Positions 43,768 to 54,089 of a stretch of 64,000 nt of DNA are shown piece after piece. The DNA comes from Anaerolineae bacterium (GTDB lineage Bacteria > Chloroflexota > Anaerolineae > Aggregatilineales > Phototrophicaceae): the NCBI GenBank assembly GCA_022843385.1, contig JALHNT010000012.1, positions 62,001 through 126,000 on the forward strand, in the 5' to 3' direction. Below the pieces are notes generated by a model. That model did no database searches, was not told the DNA's origin, and saw nothing but the letters and a program-made list of their open reading frames with translations. Numbering within the stretch: position 1 is the stretch's first letter; every line of letters begins with the position of its first letter. A program made the translations under genes and the position numbers.

Positions 43768-44067
43768 CCCCTGAAATAGGGCTGTCATCTGGGTGTCTGC
43801 CGCAGAGGGGTTATGCAGGTTAAGAAAATATCCAGATAACGGTTTACCCGGACACCCCGTTGGGTGTCCCTACAAACGAACCGGTTGGTGTAGGGACGTG
43901 CAACGGCACGTCCGAATACTATCTGATTTAATTCTTAAAGTGCATAACCCCTCTGCTGATCTTTTCTGCCAAGCCCACTAAAGGGGCTTCATTTTCAATT
44001 TACTTTCTCCAGCGCCTTTAGTGCGCTTACCGCATTCCCGTTAGCTGGGCGGTTATAACCCCCAGCG
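43768..44067. repeat. Multi-hairpin repeat element carrying an insert at its central TA (filled copy B)
   Basis: The outer parts match 60405-60571: a left flank with CTGAAATAGGGCT, the half palindrome GCAGAGGGGTTA, and on the right TAACCCCTCTGC, AAGCCCACTAAAGGGGCT, CAGCGCCTTTAGTGCGCTTA and the GCTGGGCGG...CCCCCAGC hairpin. The palindrome is split at 43814-43944 by 131 bases with imperfect ends TGCAGGTTAAGAA / TGCACTTTAAGAA (inverted) and TA on both sides, inside which lie GGACACCCCGTTGGGTGTCC and GGACGTGCAACGGCACGTCC. The whole gap 43650-44087 holds no gene. Confidence 0.75.
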
Positions 44068-44087
44068 GTTCATCCACATCCTATACG

Positions 44088-45071
44088 CTACCCCTTGCGG
44101 ATCGCGCCGAAGGTCACACCGCGCAGCAAGTGCTGGCGCAGGGCGAAGGTCACGATGACCACCGGGATCAGGAAGATGAGCGACCCGGCAGCAATGGTAG
44201 ACCATTCGATGCCGCCCGCCCCCAGGATCAGCGGGATTTCCGGCGGGGCAGTCCGTGCAGTCTCGGCGGTCAGCATCAGGGCGAAGGCATACTCGTTCCA
44301 GGCGAAGATGAACGAGAACACGGTGGTGGCGGCGATGCCGGTGACGGCCTGCGGCAGCACCACTTTACGAAAGGCCTGGAGGCGGGTATAGCCATCGACC
44401 AGCGCCGCTTCTTCATATTCGCGCGGAATCTCGTCGATGAAGCCCTTGAGCAGCCAGACGGCGAAGGACAGGTTGAAACTGGTGTAGAGCAGGATCATGC
44501 CCAGATGGGTATCGCGCAGCCCCAGTTGGGTGTACATCAGGAAGATCGGCACCGTCACCACCACCGCCGGCAGCATACGCTGGCTGAGGATGAAGAACAG
44601 CAAATCGTCCTTGCCGGGGACATCGAAGCGGCTGAACGCATAGGCCGACAGCACCGCAAACACCACCGAGATGATGGTCGAAGCGCCGGCGATGATGACC
44701 GAGTTGATGAGCTGCCCAAAGAACTTGCTCTGCCCCAGGATGACCTCGCCTTTGCTCAGGGCCACCTGCTCGATCCAGTTCAGATCGGTGCGGGCGCGCA
44801 GTTGCTCGGTTTCCTCGGCGGAAATCTGACGGCGGCTGGTGAACAGATTGACGAAGCCGGAGAGTTCGGGCTGGAAGAAGACTTTCGGCGGCACCGAGAC
44901 GGCATCAGCCTGTGACTTGAAGGCGGTCAGGCCGATCCAGACCACCGGGATCAGGGTGATGATGGTGATGATGACGGCGACGACGGCGCGAACCGCCGAG
45001 GCGATGCGCGGACGGGTGCCGACTTTATCGACGCGCGTTGAATAATTGACCGAATAGGTTTGGGTCGCCAT
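44088..45071 (-). CDS. Carbohydrate ABC transporter permease (MalG/UgpE type)
   Basis: 327 residues. The first membrane helix is AVVAVIITIITLIPVVWIGL, a long external loop follows, and the coupling motif is EEAALVDGYTRLQAFRKVVL. The end GVTFGAIRKG is typical of this family. It pairs with the permease directly upstream (three bases apart). Downstream lies repeat DNA, then the two ATPases. Confidence 0.92.
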   Translation of the reverse strand: MATQTYSVNYSTRVDKVGTRPRIASAVRAVVAVIITIITLIPVVWIGLTAFKSQADAVSVPPKVFFQPELSGFVNLFTSRRQISAEETEQLRARTDLNWIEQVALSKGEVILGQSKFFGQLINSVIIAGASTIISVVFAVLSAYAFSRFDVPGKDDLLFFILSQRMLPAVVVTVPIFLMYTQLGLRDTHLGMILLYTSFNLSFAVWLLKGFIDEIPREYEEAALVDGYTRLQAFRKVVLPQAVTGIAATTVFSFIFAWNEYAFALMLTAETARTAPPEIPLILGAGGIEWSTIAAGSLIFLIPVVIVTFALRQHLLRGVTFGAIRKG

Positions 45072-45074
45072 CGC

Positions 45075-46013
45075 TTACGCTCCCCGTGCCCGGTTCAGGG
45101 CTTTAATATACAGATTGCTGATGGCGATGATGACGACCAGCACGACGTAAGCCAGCGCACTGGATGTGCCGGTGTCGTATTGACCGGAGAAAGCCAGCCG
45201 GTACAACCGCACCGAGACCGTCTCGGTCACATCCCCCGGCCCGCCGCCCGTCAGACCCATCACCAGATCGAACTGTTTAAAGGCTTCTATCGAACGGAAT
45301 AACACGGCGATCAGCAGGAGCGGCATGACCTGTGGCAGGGTGATGCGCCAGAATTGAAACCACGAGCTGGCGCGGTCAATGGCGGCTGCTTCATAGAGGT
45401 AATCCGGGATAGCCCCCAGACCGGCCAGGCACAGCAGCATGACGAACGGACTCCACATCCAGGTATCGACGATGACGACCGCCCAGAGCGCCAACCCGGC
45501 ATCCCCCAGCCATTGCGGCGAGGTGTTGGGATTGCCGAAGCCCAGCAGCGGATTGAGGATGCCGCTGGCCGGGTTGAAGATCAGCTTCCAGAAGTTGGCG
45601 ACCACGATGGGCGAGAGCATCATCGGCACCAGGATCAGGGTGGTGATGAAGCCGCTGCCCTTAAATTTATGGCGCAGCAACAGTGCCAGCCCGAAGCCGA
45701 TGACGGTTTGCAGCGCCACCGAGATGATGGCGTACTGGCCGGTGGTGGCGAAGTTCTTCCAGAAGCGTTCATCGGTCAGGATGTTGGTGTAGTTCTGTAA
45801 CCCCACCCACTGCGGCACACCGCCAGCGATGACCGAGTAATCAGTAAAACTTAAGTAGAGGCTGTAAATCAACGGGAAAATATTCATGACGATCAGCAGG
45901 ATGATCGTCGGCAAAATGAAGAGCTGGACGATCCGGGCATCGCTCAACTGCCGCCGCCGGGAGGTGGGTACGGTAGAGTGCGACGACGGCTGCGCGCGGC
46001 TGATTTGGGACAC
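45075..46013 (-). CDS. Carbohydrate ABC transporter permease (MalF/UgpA type)
   Basis: 312 residues from a GTG at 46013 (VSQISRAQPSSHSTVP), chosen because TGAGG lies about eight bases upstream; an upstream frame extension to 46064 crosses the hairpin after the binding-protein gene. Helix 1 is LFILPTIILLIVMNIFPLIY; the coupling motif is YEAAAIDRASSWFQFWRITL (Asp-Arg instead of the common Asp-Gly). It forms the channel with the MalG-type partner. Confidence 0.9.
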   Translation of the reverse strand: MSQISRAQPSSHSTVPTSRRRQLSDARIVQLFILPTIILLIVMNIFPLIYSLYLSFTDYSVIAGGVPQWVGLQNYTNILTDERFWKNFATTGQYAIISVALQTVIGFGLALLLRHKFKGSGFITTLILVPMMLSPIVVANFWKLIFNPASGILNPLLGFGNPNTSPQWLGDAGLALWAVVIVDTWMWSPFVMLLCLAGLGAIPDYLYEAAAIDRASSWFQFWRITLPQVMPLLLIAVLFRSIEAFKQFDLVMGLTGGGPGDVTETVSVRLYRLAFSGQYDTGTSSALAYVVLVVIIAISNLYIKALNRARGA

Positions 46014-46038
46014 AGCACACCTCAGGGGATAAGGGATT

Positions 46039-46073
46039 GAAAGAAAGGGGCGCAGCCAGGCCACGCCCCTGTA
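46039..46073 (-). terminator. Terminator-like hairpin after the sugar-binding protein gene
   Basis: Minus-strand stem AGGGGCG / CGCCCCT with an 11-base loop followed by TTCTTTC, seven bases after the stop at 46080. Its left side TACAGGGGCGTGG equals that of the hairpin after phnD at 12151-12184. It probably keeps binding-protein mRNA in excess over permease mRNA. Confidence 0.65.
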
Positions 46074-46079
46074 TCCGAT

Positions 46080-47411
46080 TTATTGTGAAATGTAGCCAGC
46101 TTCGACCAGCACTTCGTCCATCTCAGCGGCCATGCCATCCAGCGCTTCCTGCGCGGTGCCTTCACCACCGACGACATAGGCGTGCAGATAGCGCTGCGCC
46201 GGTTCCAGCAGTTGACCGAATTCCGGAATGTTCCAGAAGTCCTTGACGAAGGTCATGGTTTCGGCGAACGCGGCGTTGAACGGCGCAACGGCCAGGAAGG
46301 CATCCGATTCCAGCACGTTGATGTTGCAGGTGTAACCGCCCAATTGCGCCCAGCGCAGTTGGACATCTTCCTGGGCAAACCACTGGATGAAATCGAACGA
46401 AGCCTGCTTGCGATCATCGGCGATGTAGCTGTTGATGCTGATGCCCTGTCCACCGAGCGCGGCGAAGCGGTCGCCATCCGGGCCAGCCGGGTTGGCGAAG
46501 TAGCCGGTGGATTCAGCATACGGGTTGTAGCTGGGGTCGGTCAGCGCGGGGAAGAAAGCGAAGTAGTTCATGATCATGGCGGCGCGGCCCTGAACATAAA
46601 CATCGTTCATTTCCTGGAAGAAGGCATTGTTGGTGCCGGGCGGGGCAAAGGCATAGAGTTCCTTGTAGAGTTCCAGCGCGGCCACGGCCTTCTCGCTGTT
46701 GACGACGCCGAGGACGTTGTTATCGGCATCTTTCCAGTCGCCACCAAAGCTGAAGAACACATTCTGGAAGCCCATGGTGATGGCATCGTAATCGACCTGG
46801 GTGTAGATGCCCAGACCATACAGCCCTTCATCGGGGCGGGTGAAGAACTCGGCGATGTCGCGGAGCTGCGCCCAGGTGCTGGGGATCGCCAGATCGTAGC
46901 CATACTGTTCCTTGAAGGCGGCCTGATTGTCGGCGTCTTCAAACAGATCCATGCGGTAGGCCCAACCATTGGCATCGCCTTCGGTGGGGTAAGCATAATA
47001 GCTACCGGAGCCGGTGGGGTATTCGCCGTAATAGGTCAGGGTGGCGGGGGTGACGGTCTTATCAATGCCGTTGCTGACCATGAATTCGGTCATATCGACA
47101 TAGTGACCCTGGGTGACGGCCTGACCGATCCACTGGCTGTCGCCGACGACCATATCAAAGGACGCGCCCTGGGCGGCCCATTCGGTGCCGACACGGTTGT
47201 AGAAATCGCCCCAGGGGGTTTGTACCACAGTGACCTTGATGCCAGTGGCCTCTTCATAATCCAACCCGACCTGCTGCAGGAAGTCCGCCGGTGCCCACTG
47301 CGCCCACCAGATGGTCAGTTCGCTGATGCCCTGTGCGCCCACGCTGAAGGCACCGGTCAGCAAAACCAACATCAGGGCAGCCATTGTTAGAAGAATGCGG
47401 CTCTTTTTCAT
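46080..47411 (-). CDS. ABC transporter extracellular sugar-binding protein
   Basis: 443 residues from the ATG at 47411 with GGAGCG upstream. A signal peptide (MKKSRILLTMAALMLVLLTG) ends near VGAQG. The mature family 1 solute-binding domain has ELTIWWAQWAPADFLQQVGL, then YYAYPTEGDANGWAYRMDLF and GRAAMIMNYFAFFPAL. No lipobox is seen. First gene of the minus-strand carbohydrate operon, directly behind the GTATAC operator array, so likely substrate-induced. The ligand cannot be read from sequence; epimerase and dehydrogenase neighbours suggest a rare sugar. Confidence 0.93.
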   Translation of the reverse strand: MKKSRILLTMAALMLVLLTGAFSVGAQGISELTIWWAQWAPADFLQQVGLDYEEATGIKVTVVQTPWGDFYNRVGTEWAAQGASFDMVVGDSQWIGQAVTQGHYVDMTEFMVSNGIDKTVTPATLTYYGEYPTGSGSYYAYPTEGDANGWAYRMDLFEDADNQAAFKEQYGYDLAIPSTWAQLRDIAEFFTRPDEGLYGLGIYTQVDYDAITMGFQNVFFSFGGDWKDADNNVLGVVNSEKAVAALELYKELYAFAPPGTNNAFFQEMNDVYVQGRAAMIMNYFAFFPALTDPSYNPYAESTGYFANPAGPDGDRFAALGGQGISINSYIADDRKQASFDFIQWFAQEDVQLRWAQLGGYTCNINVLESDAFLAVAPFNAAFAETMTFVKDFWNIPEFGQLLEPAQRYLHAYVVGGEGTAQEALDGMAAEMDEVLVEAGYISQ

Positions 47412-47498
47412 TATTCTCGCTCCTGATTTCACATAACGGATAGTTGTTTTTACAAAGGGTGAGTTGGGTAAATGCTCGATACCGCCTCCTTATAACCC

Positions 47499-47526
47499 GT
47501 ATACGGACTGTATACTGGCTGTATAC
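47499..47526. promoter_or_regulatory. Three phased GTATAC sites (putative operator)
   Basis: GTATAC occurs at 47499, 47510 and 47521, exactly 11 bases apart, within ACCCGTATACGGACTGTATA and CTGGCTGTATACACC. Each site is a self-complementary hexamer, so a dimeric repressor could bind on the same DNA face three times. It lies about 90 bases upstream of the sugar-binding protein start. GntR-type regulators often use TGTATACA-like sites; the regulator itself is not in the window. Confidence 0.65.
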
Positions 47527-47857
47527 ACCAATGAGAATAACATATTTTACAGGAATTGCCCACTGAAATCGCTGATGATATTGCGTTGATCTCTGGAATG
47601 ATTGCGACCCGGATTCACTGTATCCGATCTTATAGGGGCTGTCAATCAAGCGCGCATGACGGAGGGCACACGAGACTGGGGCAGGACAAGCACATTCTCA
47701 TTCTTTCGCGGTCACATCGAAAGCAAACGAAACCGATTGATTGCGGAATAGCGCAAAGTGAGCGACAATCAGGCCGCTGGAAGAACGACACCCCATTGCT
47801 CATCCAGCCTGTTGCAGCGGTGGCGCAGCAGTCCTTTACGCTGAACTAAACTTGTTG
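47527..47857. promoter_or_regulatory. Divergent intergenic region between two transport operons
   Basis: Apart from the GTATAC sites, this part of the 446-base gap has an inverted repeat CTTTCG-n9-CGAAAG (47703-47723), which might serve the plus-strand operon, and no convincing gene. I could not fix promoter boxes for either direction. No strong ribosome site precedes 47858. Confidence 0.35.
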
Positions 47858-49387
<1,530 letters not shown>

Positions 49388-49391
49388 ACCG

Positions 49392-50471
49392 ATGAGCGCG
49401 CTCTTCAACCTTCACGATTACGAACAGGCCGCCCGTGAGCGCCTGAGCCAGATGGCCTACGAATACTATGCTGGCGGGGCAGAAGATGAAATGACGCTGC
49501 GCGAGAACCGCGCCATCTACGAGCGCTTCAAATTGGCTCCGCGAATGCTGCGGGCGGTGGCCGAGCGCGATGCTTCGACGACGCTGCTGGGGCAACCTTT
49601 GAAAGCGCCCCTGCTGATCGCGCCGATGGCGTTCATGAAGATGGCACACCCGGAGGGTGAACTGGCCGTGGCACGAGCCGCTGCCGCGCGCGGGCTGGGG
49701 ATGATCGTCAGCACGATGGCGACCTATGCCTTCGATGAGATCACGGCTGCCGCGCCGGGCGGATTGCGCTGGTTTCAATTGTATGCCTTCAAGGATCGTG
49801 GGCTGACCCGCGCCCTGGTGGAAAATGCCGAGGCTGCCGGACATAAGGCCGTCGCGCTGACGGTGGATATGCCGGTGCTGGGGCGACGCGAGGCTGATCT
49901 GCGTAACCAGTTTGGTCTGCCAGAGGGCGTCATCATCAAGAATATCGCCAATCTGCTTTCTGCCGACCAGCAATCCAAAGCCGGCGGTGTGCTGGCGTAC
50001 CGTTCCAGCGAACGGAATGATAACCTGAGCTGGGAAGATATCGACTGGCTGCGGTCGATCACGCGGATGCCGGTGCTGGTCAAGGGCATCCTGCGGGCGG
50101 ATGATGCGCGGTTGGCGGTGGAACATGGGGTGGCCGGCGTGATCGTCTCCAATCATGGCGGGCGACAGTTGGATGGCGCGGTCAGCACATTGGAAGCGCT
50201 GCCGGCGATTGCCGACGCGGTGGGCGATCAGGTGGCGCTGCTGGTGGATGGTGGCATCCGGCGCGGCACCGACTGGCTGAAGGCGATGGCGCTCGGCGCT
50301 CATGCCGTGCTGCTGGGGCGTCCAGCACTGTGGGGGCTGGCGGTCAATGGCGAGGCCGGTGTCGGTCATGTGCTGGATCTGCTGCTGGCGGAGTTTGATA
50401 TGGCGCTGGCGCTCTGTGGCTGCCATGATGTGTCGGAAATCACCCGTGACCTGATCTTTGGGATGACCTAA
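49392..50471 (+). CDS. FMN-dependent alpha-hydroxy-acid oxidase/dehydrogenase
   Basis: 359 residues. Substrate and FMN residues are visible: MAYEYYAGGAEDEMTLREN, LIAPMAFMKMAHPEGE, WFQLYAFKDRG, LTVDMPVLGRREADLRN, VLVKGILRADDA, and the catalytic histidine/arginine in VSNHGGRQLDGAVSTLEALP, then DGGIRRGTDWLKAMALGA. Relatives oxidise L-lactate, glycolate or mandelate to the keto acid. It starts four bases after the ATPase stop, so it is co-transcribed with the importer. A role oxidising a hydroxy acid derived from the imported sugar is likely. Confidence 0.92.
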   Translation: MSALFNLHDYEQAARERLSQMAYEYYAGGAEDEMTLRENRAIYERFKLAPRMLRAVAERDASTTLLGQPLKAPLLIAPMAFMKMAHPEGELAVARAAAARGLGMIVSTMATYAFDEITAAAPGGLRWFQLYAFKDRGLTRALVENAEAAGHKAVALTVDMPVLGRREADLRNQFGLPEGVIIKNIANLLSADQQSKAGGVLAYRSSERNDNLSWEDIDWLRSITRMPVLVKGILRADDARLAVEHGVAGVIVSNHGGRQLDGAVSTLEALPAIADAVGDQVALLVDGGIRRGTDWLKAMALGAHAVLLGRPALWGLAVNGEAGVGHVLDLLLAEFDMALALCGCHDVSEITRDLIFGMT

Positions 50472-50638
50472 TGTAGTCGCTGGTGCTGAGTTGTTCGTTC
50501 AGATGCAGTCAGTAAGCTAAGCATGGAGTCGGTGCTGTTGGGGAAGTATCCTTATTCATCAGCAGTGAATACAATTCAATCTGGCGCATTCGAAGCAGCA
50601 AAATACCTCGATAGGGATTCGCAATAAAGGAGGGAATT

Positions 50639-50830
50639 ATGATCCGTGAATTCGATCAGGTGGCCCTGATTGTCGATTTACCCCAATATGGCTTAGAGAT
50701 GGGTGATGTTGGCACGGTAGTCGATATCACGCCCAATGCTCGACAAATCACGTTGGAGTTCTTCAACTTCGAAGGCTATACGATTGCGGTGATTCCGGTC
50801 AGCCCGGAGCAAGTACAGCTTCGGGTCTGA
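50639..50830 (+). CDS. DUF4926 domain small protein
   Basis: 63 residues with an AAAGGAGGG ribosome site just before the ATG. The sequence REFDQVALIVDLPQYGLEMG, DVGTVVDI and VIPVSPEQVQLR matches the DUF4926 pattern, an all-beta fold of about 60 residues. These small proteins are often found beside toxin/antitoxin-like genes. It stands 15 bases before a DUF104-type protein in the same direction. No function known. Confidence 0.8.
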   Translation: MIREFDQVALIVDLPQYGLEMGDVGTVVDITPNARQITLEFFNFEGYTIAVIPVSPEQVQLRV

Positions 50831-50845
50831 GTGAGGAGGCATGAC

Positions 50846-51145
50846 ATGGTTTTGTCCGTCAAAGCGATTTATCAGGATGGGCAGCTACGGTTGCTTGAGC
50901 CGGTTGACTTACATAATGGCGATACTGTTGACCTCACAATCGTGAAGGCCGAGGAGACTGTCTCGGCAGGAGTCATCATCGAGCGTCTGCGCGGGGCGGG
51001 TTTGTTGATGGACATACCGACTGCGGCTGATGTTCAGGAATTAACGCCTGAAGAACGACTGCGTATTGGGCAGCTATTTGTCGCTGATCGTCCTTCCGAA
51101 TCGATCATTGATGAAGAACGAGACGTGAGCTGGACGCGACCATGA
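50846..51145 (+). CDS. DUF104 / AF2212-like antitoxin-type protein
   Basis: 99 residues from the ATG at 50846 with GAGGAGG upstream. The N-terminus MVLSVKAIYQDGQLRLLEPV and DLHNGDTVDLTIV is the AF2212-like DUF104 pattern of putative antitoxins. The C-terminal part (LTPEERLRIGQLFVADRPSE) is VapB-like in style. A matching PIN-domain toxin should follow but does not; the next gene is a methyltransferase that overlaps by four bases. It may be an orphan antitoxin. Confidence 0.75.
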   Translation: MVLSVKAIYQDGQLRLLEPVDLHNGDTVDLTIVKAEETVSAGVIIERLRGAGLLMDIPTAADVQELTPEERLRIGQLFVADRPSESIIDEERDVSWTRP

Positions 51146-51816
51146 CCACCTCCCACCCCTGGCAGGACCCGGAACGCATCAAGCGCTTTTTGAGCGTCAC
51201 CCGCGCCGCCATTCCGCTGGCCGGCGAACAACTGGCGACCATGCTCTATGTTATTCAGCAGGCTGCGCCGACCGTGACGCGCTTCCTGGATGTGGGCTGC
51301 GGCAGCGGGGTCCTGAGCCACCTGCTGCGCGAATGCTATCCGGCAGCCTACGGTGTGCTGGTCGATTATTCCGAGCCGATGCTAACGGTGGCGCGGGATC
51401 AGTTCGACCCGGCGCAAACAGCCATCCTCCAGGCCGATCTGAGCCAACCGGATTGGGTAGAGGTTGTCCAGCCACATGCCCCGTTCGATGTGGTGGTATC
51501 CGGCTATGCTATCCATCACCTGACCGATGAACGCAAGCGCGGGTTGTATCAGGAGATTTTCGACCTGCTGCGTCCCGGCGGAATCTTCATCAATGTCGAG
51601 CATGTTGCCTCCCCTTCTCCCTGGGTTGAATCGCTGTTCATCGAGTCATTCGCCGATAATCTGTATGCAGCCACCCGGCACGAGGGGTATACTCGCGAGC
51701 AGATCGTGGCGCGGCTGTACGAGGATGATGGCGACATTGTGGCTCCGGTTGAAGCGCAGTGTGGCTGGCTGCGACAGATCGGCTTCGAGCATGTCGATTG
51801 TTACATGAAAATATAA
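51142..51816 (+). CDS. Class I SAM-dependent methyltransferase
   Basis: 224 residues. The SAM-binding motif I is VTRFLDVGCGSGVLSHLLRE, motif II VLVDYSEPMLTVARDQF, then ILQADLSQPDW and FDVVVSGYAIHHLTDERKRG, LRPGGIFINVEHV. The fold is that of small-molecule methyltransferases (UbiE-like). The start ATG overlaps the stop of the DUF104 gene (ATGA). Substrate unknown. Confidence 0.88.
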   Translation: MTTSHPWQDPERIKRFLSVTRAAIPLAGEQLATMLYVIQQAAPTVTRFLDVGCGSGVLSHLLRECYPAAYGVLVDYSEPMLTVARDQFDPAQTAILQADLSQPDWVEVVQPHAPFDVVVSGYAIHHLTDERKRGLYQEIFDLLRPGGIFINVEHVASPSPWVESLFIESFADNLYAATRHEGYTREQIVARLYEDDGDIVAPVEAQCGWLRQIGFEHVDCYMKI

Positions 51817-51870
51817 GCCTTCGCCGTTTTCGGCGGCCTTAAACCCGTCCATGAATAGAGAGTTTTGCCC

Positions 51871-52950
51871 ATGACTGCAACACCGCTGTCCGCAAAATCG
51901 TCGTCCGCCCCATCGTCGAGTGCCGCGCTGCGCACTCTACGCGGCTTCTTCACCTCGCAGGAAGGCATCCTGCTGATCGTGATCGTGCTGCTGATGGTCG
52001 TGGTGGGTGCGAATTATGAACGTTTCCGCGCCACCAACAACCTGCTCAACATTTTCGAGAGCAACGCCTATATCGCTGTCGCTGCCGTCGGCATGTCGCT
52101 GGTGATTATCTCCGGCAACATCGATATTTCCATCGGGTCACTGGTCGGCGTGCTGTCGATCCTGAGTGGTACCATTGTCACCAGCCCGGAACTGACGGCG
52201 GCGCTGCCCTTGTGGATGGTGGTGGCGCTGGCCTGGATACTGCCGATCATCGTCGGGGCGCTGGTGGGGGCCGTCAACGGCTTCTTTGTCGCTTATCTAC
52301 GGATACCGGCCATCGTCGTCACCCTGGGCATGGCGAGCATTTTGCAGGGCGGTCTCATCATCGTGCTGGGTGGCACCACCATCTACAATATGCCACCCGA
52401 GTTCTTCCTGGCGCAGCAGGACTGGCTGGGGCTGCCCAGCACAGTCTGGTTCATGATTATCGCCACCATCGGGGGAGCGCTGTGGATGCGTTACAGCGCC
52501 ACCGGACGCTCGATCTACGCCGTGGGCGGCAATGCTGAAGCGGCGCGGCTTTCCGGCATCAACAGCCAGCGCGTCATTTTCAACGTGTTCGTCATCAATG
52601 GCATCATGGTCGGCATCAGCAGCGTCATGTTCGCCACCCAGTTCACCTCGATCCAGGCCAGTGTGCCGGTTGGGTTGGAGTTGCAGGTCATCACGGCGGC
52701 TGTGGTCGGCGGCGTCAGTATCCTGGGGGGCACTGGCACAGTCATCGGGGCAACCCTGGCGACGATCCTCATCAGTACCATTCGCTCGTCGATGATTTTC
52801 ATCGGTGTGTCACCTTACTGGCTGCGGGCGGTTCAGGGTGCGCTGATCCTGGTGACAGTGCTGGCCGACATGGTGCGCCGTCGCGGCCTGCCGCCCTCGT
52901 GGCAGCGGGTGCTGCAACGGGGATTGAACCAGTTCCGCCGCCAGGGATAA
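51871..52950 (+). CDS. Sugar ABC transporter permease (RbsC/LsrC type), subunit 1
   Basis: 359 residues from the ATG at 51871. It has about ten membrane helices of the BPD_transp_2 type. Family landmarks are AAVGMSLVIISGNIDISIGS, GAVNGFFVAYLRIPAIVVTL, RYSATGRSIYAVGGNAEAAR and VVGGVSILGGTGTVIGATLA. It pairs with the paralogue at 53009, the two-permease arrangement known from AI-2 (LsrCD) and rhamnose (RhaPQ) importers. Confidence 0.93.
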   Translation: MTATPLSAKSSSAPSSSAALRTLRGFFTSQEGILLIVIVLLMVVVGANYERFRATNNLLNIFESNAYIAVAAVGMSLVIISGNIDISIGSLVGVLSILSGTIVTSPELTAALPLWMVVALAWILPIIVGALVGAVNGFFVAYLRIPAIVVTLGMASILQGGLIIVLGGTTIYNMPPEFFLAQQDWLGLPSTVWFMIIATIGGALWMRYSATGRSIYAVGGNAEAARLSGINSQRVIFNVFVINGIMVGISSVMFATQFTSIQASVPVGLELQVITAAVVGGVSILGGTGTVIGATLATILISTIRSSMIFIGVSPYWLRAVQGALILVTVLADMVRRRGLPPSWQRVLQRGLNQFRRQG

Positions 52951-53008
52951 TCGACAGAATGGGCTGGATAAAACAACAGGCAATTCTTATGGGCTTCGGA
53001 GAATCGTT

Positions 53009-53998
53009 ATGACTGCTCACGACACGGCTGCTTCAACATCGCCTACGCTTAACCTGGGTGCGATTTTCCGCAAGGAAGTGGTGCTGCTCATCATCCTGGT
53101 GATTGGGGTGCTGCTGCTCTCGACTCAATCGGATCGGTTCCTCACTGTCGATAACATCCTCAATCAGGGGCGACTACTGACCGAGGTGCTACTGGTGGCG
53201 CTGCCGATGACCTTCATCATCATCACGGGCGGCATCGACCTGTCGGTGGGTTCGATCCTGGGGCTGACGGCGATTGTGCTGGGGGTGAGCTGGAAGAATC
53301 TGGGGCTGCCGCTGGAGCTGGCAATTGTGGTGGCACTGGCGGTGGCGACGCTGGCGGGGTTCGTCAACGGCCTGTTCATCGTGCGCATGAATGTGCCACC
53401 GCTGATTATGACGCTGGCGACGCTGGCGTTGTATCGCGGACTGGCCGAAGGGATCAGCGAAGCCCGTTCAGTACGCGGCTACCCGGAATGGTTCTTTCAG
53501 CTTGGGCAGGAGAATTTTCTCGGCATCCCCACTCAGTTGTGGTTCGCCCTGATCGCCATCATCATCGCCGCCGTGCTGCTGGCGCGGACGACGCTGGGGC
53601 GCGGTCTGTACGCCATCGGCAACAACGAGCTGGGAGCGCGCTTCTCCGGCATCCCGGTGGATCGGTACAAGCTGTTCATCTACACCTTCTCCGGTTTCAT
53701 GGCCGGTCTGGCAGGGTGGATTTTTGTCTCACGGGTCAGCACCACCCGTTCTGATATGGGGACAGGGTTGGAACTGGATGCGATTGCGGCGGTGGTGTTG
53801 GGCGGCACCAGCATCTTTGGCGGCAGCGGTTCGATCATGGGAACGGTGATCGGCGCGGTACTGATCCAGTTGCTCAAGAACGGCCTGGCGCTCTCCGGCG
53901 TCAAGGGCGATGCCACTGTGATCGTCATCGGCTTCGTGCTAATCCTGGCGATTCTGATTAACAATTTCGTGCAGCGGCGCAGCGGCGCGACGGGGTAG
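53009..53998 (+). CDS. Sugar ABC transporter permease (RbsC/LsrD type), subunit 2
   Basis: 329 residues with a Lys-rich start and about nine membrane helices. Landmarks are ALPMTFIIITGGIDLSVGSI, GFVNGLFIVRMNVPPLIMTL, TTLGRGLYAIGNNELGARFS and VVLGGTSIFGGSGSIMGTVI. A GGAGAATCGTT ribosome site precedes the ATG. It is the second half of the permease pair. No matching periplasmic-type binding protein follows within the window; the next gene is on the other strand. Confidence 0.93.
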   Translation: MTAHDTAASTSPTLNLGAIFRKEVVLLIILVIGVLLLSTQSDRFLTVDNILNQGRLLTEVLLVALPMTFIIITGGIDLSVGSILGLTAIVLGVSWKNLGLPLELAIVVALAVATLAGFVNGLFIVRMNVPPLIMTLATLALYRGLAEGISEARSVRGYPEWFFQLGQENFLGIPTQLWFALIAIIIAAVLLARTTLGRGLYAIGNNELGARFSGIPVDRYKLFIYTFSGFMAGLAGWIFVSRVSTTRSDMGTGLELDAIAAVVLGGTSIFGGSGSIMGTVIGAVLIQLLKNGLALSGVKGDATVIVIGFVLILAILINNFVQRRSGATG

Positions 53999-54089
53999 CG
54001 GAAATTTGGCTCTTCCGCACTTTATGTAGAACCTGGGATCCTGTAGAGATGAACTACCTAAAAGCCACTCGTTTTCAGGTTCTTAAGAT

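Noticed and set aside
46182..47390. Plus-strand frame of 402 codons
   Set aside because: Antisense shadow of the sugar-binding protein gene.
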